Source: Sulfurovum sp.
Lineage (GTDB): Bacteria > Campylobacterota > Campylobacteria > Campylobacterales > Sulfurovaceae
Reading direction: 5' to 3'
Length of the DNA stretch: 64,000 nucleotides
Assembly (NCBI GenBank): GCA_027068435.1
Contig: JAMOTA010000054.1
Location: 16,335 to 80,334, forward strand
Shown: piece after piece, positions 8,287 to 15,920 of the stretch
Layout of the letters: each line of letters starts with the position of its first letter
Position numbering within the stretch: the stretch's first letter is position 1
Notes under the pieces: generated by a model
What the model saw: only the letters and a program-made list of their open reading frames with translations
What the model was told of the DNA's origin: nothing
The model's database searches: none
Made by a program: the position numbers and the translations under genes

Positions 8287-9522
8287 ATGAAAAAAGAGAT
8301 ACTTTGCTTATGTCTGTTAGCTACGCTAATGGTAGGGTGTGGAGGTGGAGAAAAAGCCAAAGAGCCTATTGCAAAACCTGAAGAGAGTATTATTCCAGAG
8401 ATAAAAAAATCTTTTGATTTAAACGCTGCATGGCCACTATGTGGACGCATCACAGATAACAAACCTAATCAGTGGATTGAGACAGATGGTTGTCCTGAAG
8501 AGAGATGGGGAGAAGATTTTACAGATGAGCCATTCTCCTCAACGTATGGTCCAAGAAAAAAAGCATCTTCTGCGTTTAGATACGACTTTCATAGAGGGCT
8601 AGATATCCCTACTCCAAAAGATACACCACTTTTTGCTATTAGTGATGGTACGATTATGATTGCTGGAGAGAGTAGTGTATATAGTAATAAATTGATACAA
8701 ATCAGACATTACAAAAATGGTGAAAACAGCTGCGAGAAAGGCTGCTACTATAGTAACTATATGCATCTATCTAAATGGGTAGTTTCTGAGGGTGACGTTG
8801 TAAAAAAGGGTGAGCTTATAGGCTACTCAGGAGAGAGTGTAAATGGTTCGGAGCATTTACATTTTGAAATCAGAAATACTTTAAATGACGAGAGTGCTTG
8901 GACAAGAGACCTAATACACCCACTCATTGTTTTACCATACCATGACAAAAGTGCAGAGAATATACATCTGTCACTTGAAGTAAACACAGAAAATCTCATG
9001 CACCCTCTCATAAAAGTAAAAGTAGTCATGCCAAATACACAAGAGCTAGATTTAAATAAAATAGAAGTAAATATCTATAAAAAAGAGCATAACACTCTAA
9101 CGCTTGTTGAGCAAGAGATATATAGTGGTGCAAAAACACCAGAGAATGAACCCTATGAGGTAAACCCTTCATCGTACGACATGATGAAACTCAATAGACA
9201 ATATAGCTACAAAGATAGTTACACTTACCCATGGGAATCTTTTATGAGTGGTGGAGAGTACGAAAGTCCATACGCATTGGAACTACCTGCCACTTATGAT
9301 GATACTGTACATTTAGATAAAGCAACTGCTGAAGATAAGACTATTGGAGAGTTTAATGGATGCATAATAGACCCTAGTAGATTTAGTACTGCGTCAGATA
9401 ACTATGAGTTAACCCTTACCTTTACAGAGTTAAAAGGCATAGAGTCAGGCGAAATGTGTGTAAAAGCAATAGCCTATGATATACTGGGCAATAAAACAAG
9501 TACCGTAAGCGACAACTGCTAA
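8287..9522 (+). CDS. M23 (LytM-type) peptidase lipoprotein
   Basis: A lipoprotein signal ends at MVGC (Cys18). The M23 zinc endopeptidase domain spans about 80-215. It has HxxxD (His102, Asp106), YMHLS (His160) and HLH (His190, His192), so all expected ligands and catalytic histidines are present and the enzyme should be active, probably on peptidoglycan cross-bridges or stems. A C-terminal ~190-residue region (from about 225) has no domain I can name and is probably beta-sandwich. It is the third gene of the rseP group, and the hairpin at 9530-9563 ends the unit. Confidence 0.87.
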   Translation: MKKEILCLCLLATLMVGCGGGEKAKEPIAKPEESIIPEIKKSFDLNAAWPLCGRITDNKPNQWIETDGCPEERWGEDFTDEPFSSTYGPRKKASSAFRYDFHRGLDIPTPKDTPLFAISDGTIMIAGESSVYSNKLIQIRHYKNGENSCEKGCYYSNYMHLSKWVVSEGDVVKKGELIGYSGESVNGSEHLHFEIRNTLNDESAWTRDLIHPLIVLPYHDKSAENIHLSLEVNTENLMHPLIKVKVVMPNTQELDLNKIEVNIYKKEHNTLTLVEQEIYSGAKTPENEPYEVNPSSYDMMKLNRQYSYKDSYTYPWESFMSGGEYESPYALELPATYDDTVHLDKATAEDKTIGEFNGCIIDPSRFSTASDNYELTLTFTELKGIESGEMCVKAIAYDILGNKTSTVSDNC

Positions 9523-9529
9523 GAGTTAC

Positions 9530-9563
9530 AAACATGGGGCTAAACAGATTTAGCCCTATGTTT
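9530..9563. terminator. Hairpin between convergent genes
   Basis: A 14-bp stem with one G-T pair (AAACATGGGGCTAA / TTAGCCCTATGTTT) and a 6-nt loop lies between the M23 gene and the convergent cytochrome gene. There is no long T run on either strand, so it is a probable but not classical terminator. Confidence 0.6.
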
Positions 9564-9577
9564 AAAGATCTTTAAAC
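9560..9577. repeat. 18-bp perfect palindrome overlapping the terminator
   Basis: GTTTAAAGATCTTTAAAC is its own reverse complement and shares 4 bp with the right arm of the preceding hairpin, so the two structures are mutually exclusive. It could be an alternative hairpin or a protein-binding site. Confidence 0.55.
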
Positions 9578-9578
9578 G

Positions 9579-10892
9579 CTAACGCTTGTCCCAACCTACC
9601 ATTCCCCACCCCTCTAAATCTTCTTGTAAAGTCTGCATATCTCTGTCATTTTTATGACAAGAGTAACAGGCATTTGTCTCTTTTGGCATCTTATACGCAA
9701 GGGTCTCTTTAGGGGTAGTAAAACCAAACAGATGCGTTCTTACTGTGATGGGCGACTTTCCTGTATGTTTACCCACCTTAGGCATATGACACTCTACACA
9801 CAAAGAACCTTTTGAGTTAGGCTTATGATTAGTATGCTTTGTTAAAGAGCTTTGGTGTGGACCTATGGGTGAACCAAAGCTATGACACTTCATGCAGAGG
9901 TCATTGCCTGTGTTGTTTTCAGCTGTGGGTTCTAAGGTATGTGGGTTGTGACAGTTTATACAAGTGATACCATGCTTTCCTTTCATGGAATGCACAAACT
10001 CATTACCTTGCATACGGTTCTTTTTACCCATACCATTTGCATAAAACTCTTTTGTCTCTTCTCCTAAAACAAATGGAGCAACTAACTTGTATTTACTAAG
10101 AGCTTTCCCCGCTTCATAACCAAAAGGATAGTCTCTAGCATCTCCATAAATAGCACTCATATTTTGCTCTTTTAAACGCATATCACGGTTACGCATATGA
10201 CACTGTAAACAAACTTCGTTTTGACGAACTGGGTCACTTAAAGAGGCAACATAGAGTTTTGACTCTGGGTTTGATACATGCTTTGAAGCAGGTCCATGGC
10301 AAGACTCACAAGCTATCCCTTCATCTACACGTTTCTCTGTAGACATAAACCCAGTAAAGTGACACCCATCACAAGCCCTTGAAGTAGGTAACTGCTCATT
10401 GTCATGTGGGTATGCATCTTTGTACCAGTACTTCCAAGGTTTAAACCCTTGCCACTTACCCGTTTGGATATTCCACTGGTAGTTTCCTAAAACATAATCT
10501 TCTTTTGCATTGATATCTTTTCGTATCATAAAGCGTTGTTTAAACTTACCACCTACTGTATATACTGCATCTTCTAACGCAAAGTTAGCATCTTTTGGTA
10601 GTTTAGAGAAGTCTGCAACCATCGTTTGAGGGTTAGCATGTGGGTCTTGTATCATCTTAGGGTGTTGAGAGTGAGACCATGCCTTGTGGTTCTCTTCATG
10701 GCACTCTTTACACTTCTTCGCCCCCACAAAATACGCCTCTTTTTGCTCCTCATCTTGTAAGTTTATTTCTGTACCTACTCTCTCTTGTGTCAACTGCAAA
10801 TAAAAAGGAAACAACTTATTCCCCTTCACATACAAAAGAGAACCCCCTACTAAAACAAGCACAAACAACATAAAATAAAAAACTCTCTTCAT
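9579..10892 (-). CDS. Octaheme c-type cytochrome
   Basis: An uncleaved signal anchor (about 4-24) places the protein on the periplasmic face of the membrane. Eight CxxCH haem sites are seen, starting at residues 61, 174, 195, 228, 311, 333, 365 and 409. The spacing resembles the cytochrome c554 / doubled-CXXCH multihaem group. All eight are CxxCH with no CxxCK, so there is no sign of the NrfA- or Otr-type catalytic haem. It probably carries electrons between the quinone pool or a dehydrogenase and a periplasmic reductase. No partner reductase gene lies beside it; the gene stands alone, convergent with the M23 gene. The specific substrate cannot be told from the sequence. Confidence 0.85.
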   Translation of the reverse strand: MKRVFYFMLFVLVLVGGSLLYVKGNKLFPFYLQLTQERVGTEINLQDEEQKEAYFVGAKKCKECHEENHKAWSHSQHPKMIQDPHANPQTMVADFSKLPKDANFALEDAVYTVGGKFKQRFMIRKDINAKEDYVLGNYQWNIQTGKWQGFKPWKYWYKDAYPHDNEQLPTSRACDGCHFTGFMSTEKRVDEGIACESCHGPASKHVSNPESKLYVASLSDPVRQNEVCLQCHMRNRDMRLKEQNMSAIYGDARDYPFGYEAGKALSKYKLVAPFVLGEETKEFYANGMGKKNRMQGNEFVHSMKGKHGITCINCHNPHTLEPTAENNTGNDLCMKCHSFGSPIGPHQSSLTKHTNHKPNSKGSLCVECHMPKVGKHTGKSPITVRTHLFGFTTPKETLAYKMPKETNACYSCHKNDRDMQTLQEDLEGWGMVGWDKR

Positions 10893-11015
10893 AGACTTAT
10901 CCTCTAAAATTTATTAATAAATATAACTTAGGAACTATACCCTATTTTAGTTATGAGTTTAATATGTTGTAAAAATGGGTTTAACTAAGACTATACTTTT
11001 AGCAATAATACAATC

Positions 11016-11084
11016 ACGTAGGGTTGGTTCACCAACCATTAAATTGCATATATATCAATTTTAGTTGATAAGTCAACCCTATGT
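11016..11084. repeat. Structured inverted repeat (possible MITE/REP-like element)
   Basis: Within the 459-bp gap between the cytochrome gene and the island, an outer inverted repeat (ACGTAGGGTTG at 11016-11026, CAACCCTATGT at 11074-11084, one mismatch) encloses two smaller hairpins. These are GGTTGGT/ACCAACC at 11022-11037 and TATCAA/TTGATA at 11053-11070. The left outer arm and the first hairpin compete for the same bases. No direct repeats of target type were identified at its edges. The rest of the gap is plain AT-rich DNA, with a possible -10 (TATGAT, 11298-11303) before the island. Confidence 0.55.
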
Positions 11085-11351
11085 ATCTTTTATATTTACC
11101 ATTTTGATAATATTTTGTATTAATATTAATTTTTAACTTTCAGTTATATGTAGCAGATTTAATATTTTCTTAATTTCATCCAAAGTTAAAATCTTGATGA
11201 TTTGAGGAAAGATCTGAAAAGTATGTGTTGTATTTTGGCATTATCAGAAGCTTAGTTCTCATCTTACTTAAATGAGTTATTTTTAATACTTATTAGATAT
11301 GATTCATCTAAAAAAGGATTTAGAATTTTAAAGCAAAAAGTAAAAATAGTA

Positions 11352-13658
11352 GTGGGTATTATTAGTATGAATAGTATGCTACTAAATAGATTACTAAAAT
11401 CCATGCAAATAGTTGATAACGAGAATATAGAGATAGATTTTAAGATTTTTGTAAATAGTCATAATTATGATAAGCCTATAGTAAATCTACCTCATACAAC
11501 CATAGACTATATTTATCTTGAAGAAGATAACTTCTTAAAAATAGCATCAGCACGAGATTTTTTACAACAAAAAATTTATGACCATTGTATAAAAAATAAG
11601 ATAAAACCTATAGTTTGGTTATTGGATGAAGATATAGAGATAGATAATAGAGCAAATAAGTATCTTCCTCGTTTAGTTGAATTTAAAAATAAGGGTTATG
11701 ATGTACTTATTGGTTCTATTGATGGAGATAGTCCAAATGCCTCTTTTTCAGGAATAAGTTTGGAGTTATTTGATTTGATTAAGAATTTAGAATGGTTAGA
11801 GAGTATGGATGAAAATGAACTATTACCCTCTCGTGAAAAATTAAATCAAGCATTAAGAGAGAAATACCCAAATTACTATTATGATTTATCTTCTGATAAA
11901 GATAAAAGTTACCGTATTAAACCTTTTTGGATTACTCCCATTAAAAATCAAGAGTGTGTTAAAGAGGCTAAGGAGCGTATTTATCTGCATTTAGTCGATA
12001 TTTTATCAGGGAAAAATTTCTTTAGAAGTATTATCCAACCACAGATAAATGAATATAAAAAAACTCTTCTTAGAGGGGCAAATACTTTTATTTTAAATCT
12101 TGATAGTTTAAAAGTTAGACAACCTATTATAAGAGTGGATGATAGAATAATTCGTAGGTCAGATATGTTGTGGGCATTGGCAAATCAAGAGTTTTTTGGT
12201 AGTAAAATTATTAAAGTAGACTTTAGTATTTGGCATAAAAGAGATATTAAACCCACCAAAGAGTTAACTGTAGAAAAAAGTATTGATGAGCTTTCAGGTT
12301 CTATTGTTTTTAATTCATTAAGACTTTTTTATGAGAATAATCAAGAGATGGCATTTGAAGAAATTTTAAAGCATCAAATTCGGACAAAAATAGAAGCTAT
12401 AAAAGAGAGTTTTCAAAGGACAAAAAAATATATAAGAGAGTTAAAAAGTTTTGGAAAATCAGAACTTACTCATTTTTGTCAACAGTTAGAAGATTTTTAT
12501 ACAGAGGAAAACTTAAATTTGATGATTAATCAAATAGAAATGATTTATACCTTTAGAGATAAAATTTTAAATAAATTCATCTCATATAAACCTTCAATTT
12601 TAAATAGTTGTGATTTGACAACTTCTTATTATGGTGTTTTTAAACAATATGATTTAGGTGATGATAATATAAAAATCTTATCTAAAAAGCCTATTGAAGA
12701 GATGGATAAAAATAGTCCGCCTTTGGTAAGAGTTCATTCATCGTGTTGTAATTCAGAGGTATTTCATGCCAATGATTGTGACTGTGCAAAACAGTTAGAG
12801 AAGTCGATGAGAATCATATCTAAGCAAGGAGATGGTATTATCTTTTATCTCAATCAAGAGGGGCGTGGTCATGGTTATTCAAACAAGATAGCCATTGTTG
12901 GTAAAATGCAAAAAGAGTCTATAGATACCTATCAATCTTGTAAGGCATTAGGACTAGAAAAAGATATAAGAGAGTACAAAAGAGTAGGAGAGCTTTTAAG
13001 AGAGTTTAGCTTTAATAAAATCCGACTCCTGTCAAATAATCCCAAAAAAATAGAAGATATAGAGAAGAGTGGAATAGAGATTATTAGAAAAAAGATTATT
13101 GGTAGCTACACAAAGCAAAATATTGATTATCTAAAGTCAAAACAGCAGTATGGTGGACATAAGAAACTTATCATTACTCAAAAGTTATTAATAGAAAGAT
13201 ATAAACCATTAGCAGACTCTATTGAATTTTATGAAAAAGAGGATGAGTATGGTGTTTTTTCTAACTTTTCAGATCATCCATTTGTTTTAGATAAAAAGTA
13301 TTGGAGAACAAGTGAACACTACTATCAAGCTAATAAATTTGAGCCATTTTCAAAAATTTATAATTCTATACAACAAGCCAAAACAGCAACTATAGCTAAA
13401 AATATCGCACATTCACATCAAATTGATGAATCGTGGGAAGAAAGAAAAATACTCTTTATGTATAATGCTCTCTATGAGAAATTTATTCAAAATAATGGGT
13501 TGATAAAGTTACTATTAAGTACAAAAAGTGCATATATTATTGAAAAAGCTATAGATGATGAATTCTGGGGTAGTGGAAGAGAAGGAAAAGGTAAAAACAT
13601 GCTTGGACGAGTGCTTATGTTTTTACGAGATGCATTCAAAGAAGAGATAGTAACATAA
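11352..13658 (+). CDS. Triple fusion: glycosyltransferase-like + GTP cyclohydrolase II + NADAR
   Basis: Three domains are visible. Residues 1-300 look like a GT-A glycosyltransferase: an Ile/Val-rich start GIISMN, SARDFLQQ, a DxD-type LLDEDIEID at 90-98, and a late IIRRSDMLWA. This is the least certain part. Residues about 455-580 are GTP cyclohydrolase II (RibA). The zinc ligands Cys465, Cys476 and Cys478 have the same 11+2 spacing as E. coli RibA, and YLNQEGRG and SNNPKKI are present, so it should open GTP to the diaminopyrimidine. Residues about 623-764 are NADAR (YbiA family: FSNFSDHPF, TSEHYYQANKFE, FWGSGREGKGKN); relatives hydrolyse N-glycosidic bonds of riboflavin intermediates or ADP-ribosyl guanine. 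The GTG start is provisional: the frame is open upstream and AAAAAGGA (11311-11317) lies too far away. It overlaps the next gene (TAATG). Confidence 0.82.
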   Translation: MGIISMNSMLLNRLLKSMQIVDNENIEIDFKIFVNSHNYDKPIVNLPHTTIDYIYLEEDNFLKIASARDFLQQKIYDHCIKNKIKPIVWLLDEDIEIDNRANKYLPRLVEFKNKGYDVLIGSIDGDSPNASFSGISLELFDLIKNLEWLESMDENELLPSREKLNQALREKYPNYYYDLSSDKDKSYRIKPFWITPIKNQECVKEAKERIYLHLVDILSGKNFFRSIIQPQINEYKKTLLRGANTFILNLDSLKVRQPIIRVDDRIIRRSDMLWALANQEFFGSKIIKVDFSIWHKRDIKPTKELTVEKSIDELSGSIVFNSLRLFYENNQEMAFEEILKHQIRTKIEAIKESFQRTKKYIRELKSFGKSELTHFCQQLEDFYTEENLNLMINQIEMIYTFRDKILNKFISYKPSILNSCDLTTSYYGVFKQYDLGDDNIKILSKKPIEEMDKNSPPLVRVHSSCCNSEVFHANDCDCAKQLEKSMRIISKQGDGIIFYLNQEGRGHGYSNKIAIVGKMQKESIDTYQSCKALGLEKDIREYKRVGELLREFSFNKIRLLSNNPKKIEDIEKSGIEIIRKKIIGSYTKQNIDYLKSKQQYGGHKKLIITQKLLIERYKPLADSIEFYEKEDEYGVFSNFSDHPFVLDKKYWRTSEHYYQANKFEPFSKIYNSIQQAKTATIAKNIAHSHQIDESWEERKILFMYNALYEKFIQNNGLIKLLLSTKSAYIIEKAIDDEFWGSGREGKGKNMLGRVLMFLRDAFKEEIVT

Positions 13659-15142
13659 TGTGTGGTATTGTTGTTGTTATTGGTAAAAATTCTAAAGTTA
13701 AAGCCAAAAAAGCTCTAAATAAAATTAAACATAGAGGAGGAGATGATTATACTATTGTGACTATTGACAATATGAGTATGGGTTTTACTAGACTCTCTAT
13801 TAATGAGCAAAGTTCAAAAGGAAACCAACCATTTTATTATGAGAACTATATCGGACTATTTAATGCAGAGATATATAATAGTAATCAGTTAAATAAAAAA
13901 TATAATCTAAATATAAAAAGCAAATCAGACTGTGAAGTAATACTTCCTCTCTATCAAAAAATTGGAAAAGAGGTCATTAATATATTAGATGGTTTTTTTG
14001 TAGGAGTCATTTATGATAAAAAAGAAGAAACACTTTTGATACTAAAAGATTATATAGGTAAAAAACCTCTTTTTTTTGCCTATGATGAAGATACTCAATA
14101 TATTATTAGTGAATTAAAAGCTCTACCAAAAATTCAATATTTTGAGGATTTTCCCAAAGGTATATCTATCCTAAAAGGTAAAGAGATTCGACTATTAAAA
14201 AAACATCATCATACTTTTTTAAATCATAAGTCATTCCTTAAAGATAGTCTATATAAAGCTGTTGAAAAACGGATTGAGGGTATTAAAAACATGAAAGTAG
14301 GTATTTTTTTAAGTGGTGGATTAGATAGCTCGATTGTTGCATCACTTGTAAATCAATTTTTACCTGCTAACAGAATACATTATTATGCTATTGCTGACCC
14401 CAAAAGTGAAGATTTACAATATATCAATATTATGAAAGATTTTTTAAATATTCATGATGATAAAATTTCTTATGTTCCTTTACCCAATAGAGAGAGATTA
14501 CTACATCTCTTACAAGAAGTTGTATATGCCACAGAAAGTACTAATCCTTCTATTATTAGTAATGGGATAGGTGCTTATATACTCTCTCAAAAAGCTCATA
14601 GTGATGAAATCAAAGTTGTGATAACAGGAGATGGAGCAGATGAAGTTTTTTTGGGATATTACAATAGAGATTTTCTGAGTAATTCAAGTAAATGGAGAAA
14701 ATTACAACAAGATTTTATTAATGAGTTATGTTTAACAGAACTTCGCAGAGTTGATTTGGCATGTATGGCAAACTCTGTAGAGGTTCGTTGTCCTTTTTTG
14801 GATAAAAAGGTTTGCGAAATAGCTCTAAATTTAGAGTATGAAGATTTTTTTGGTAAAGATATAGATTCATTAAATAAAAATATACTTCGAGATATATTTA
14901 AAGATGTATTACCACAAGAGATAACTAATCGTAAAAAAGTATCTTTTGATGTGGGTAGTGGACTACAACATAGAATTGTAGAGTTATGTACTGAAAATAG
15001 TTTAAGCGAAAGAGAATATCTTAAAAATATTTGGAATGAGATGTTTGGTAAAAATCTATCAAAAGTGGATAAAGACCCTTATTTTTGGTCATATCCACAG
15101 TTTGATAAAATGATAGAAAAACGAGGAGAGAAATATCAATAA
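13658..15142 (+). CDS. Asparagine synthetase-like class II glutamine amidotransferase
   Basis: The N-terminal glutaminase has the catalytic Cys2 (MCGIV), the HRGGDD segment at 25-30 and FNAEIYN. The C-terminal synthetase has the ATP PP-loop SGGLDSS at 219-225 and GDGADEVFLGY from 324. AsnB-family enzymes move ammonia from glutamine onto an activated carboxylate. At 494 residues it is shorter than typical AsnB (~550) and HRGGDD replaces the usual HRGPD. Many cluster-bound relatives amidate natural products or sugars rather than aspartate. The start overlaps the stop of the triple fusion by one base (TAATG), implying translational coupling. Base composition is as AT-rich as the rest of the island. 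Housekeeping asparagine synthesis is possible but less likely in this setting. Confidence 0.87.
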   Translation: MCGIVVVIGKNSKVKAKKALNKIKHRGGDDYTIVTIDNMSMGFTRLSINEQSSKGNQPFYYENYIGLFNAEIYNSNQLNKKYNLNIKSKSDCEVILPLYQKIGKEVINILDGFFVGVIYDKKEETLLILKDYIGKKPLFFAYDEDTQYIISELKALPKIQYFEDFPKGISILKGKEIRLLKKHHHTFLNHKSFLKDSLYKAVEKRIEGIKNMKVGIFLSGGLDSSIVASLVNQFLPANRIHYYAIADPKSEDLQYINIMKDFLNIHDDKISYVPLPNRERLLHLLQEVVYATESTNPSIISNGIGAYILSQKAHSDEIKVVITGDGADEVFLGYYNRDFLSNSSKWRKLQQDFINELCLTELRRVDLACMANSVEVRCPFLDKKVCEIALNLEYEDFFGKDIDSLNKNILRDIFKDVLPQEITNRKKVSFDVGSGLQHRIVELCTENSLSEREYLKNIWNEMFGKNLSKVDKDPYFWSYPQFDKMIEKRGEKYQ

Positions 15143-15149
15143 TATATGG

Positions 15150-15920
15150 ATGTTTCATCGTATAAGATGTGAGAATAATTATATACCCAATATCTATGAT
15201 AAAAGATGTATGGTTCATCAGTTTGAAGAGATTATAGATCTTATAGATTTAGCGATAAAAAAAGGCAATGAATTTGGTTCAATTGCCCAAGCACTAGAAG
15301 ATAACAATACAATTCATATTAGCTTTGATGATGGGTATAAAGAGCATCTATGGGTAGCACAAGCACTAAAACAACGATATAAATTTTCATTTGACACCAT
15401 CACATTTTCAATTAATATTAAAAACTCTTTTTATGATAAAAAGCTCTGTATGGATATACTCTATGAATGGATAGAGACAAAAAATTTTAAACCATTTGAA
15501 GATCTATTTGATATGAAACCATCTGATATTGATGTGAATGTGATAAAAAAGAAAATATTTACAGATAAAAAATATATTTCTCTTTTAAATAGATATTATC
15601 CAAAAATGCAAAAGTACTTTTTGGATGAGCTTGAAGTGATTGAACTATCCAAACTATTCTCTATAGGAAGCCATTGTATAAACCACTTTTTTTTAACCTC
15701 ATTAGATAGTGATGAGGTTTATAATGAACTGAATCAATCAAAAAGAATCCTAGAATCTAAACTGCAAATATCTATTGATACAATCTGTTATCCTGAAGGG
15801 AAAAGCAGTGGCTCAATAGAAAAGATAGCCAAAAGTATAGGGTATAAATTTGGTCTTTCTATTTCAGGTAATAAAAAATTATATAAAATTAAAAGGGTTA
15901 TTCCAAGATGTATATTATAG
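15150..15920 (+). CDS. Polysaccharide deacetylase (NodB fold, CE4-like)
   Basis: Family motifs are all visible: the opening MFHRIR, the catalytic/metal motif SFDDGY (Asp60, Asp61), the metal histidines in SHCINH (His175, His179), and the late CYPEGK corresponding to the usual YPYG. No signal peptide is present, so it is probably cytoplasmic and acts on a nucleotide- or lipid-linked sugar, or on a small metabolite, rather than on the wall. It starts 7 bp after the amidotransferase and its last 13 bp overlap the next gene. It is AT-rich. CE4 relatives remove N- or O-acetyl groups from sugars; here the acyltransferase just downstream suggests that acyl groups are exchanged. Confidence 0.85.
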   Translation: MFHRIRCENNYIPNIYDKRCMVHQFEEIIDLIDLAIKKGNEFGSIAQALEDNNTIHISFDDGYKEHLWVAQALKQRYKFSFDTITFSINIKNSFYDKKLCMDILYEWIETKNFKPFEDLFDMKPSDIDVNVIKKKIFTDKKYISLLNRYYPKMQKYFLDELEVIELSKLFSIGSHCINHFFLTSLDSDEVYNELNQSKRILESKLQISIDTICYPEGKSSGSIEKIAKSIGYKFGLSISGNKKLYKIKRVIPRCIL

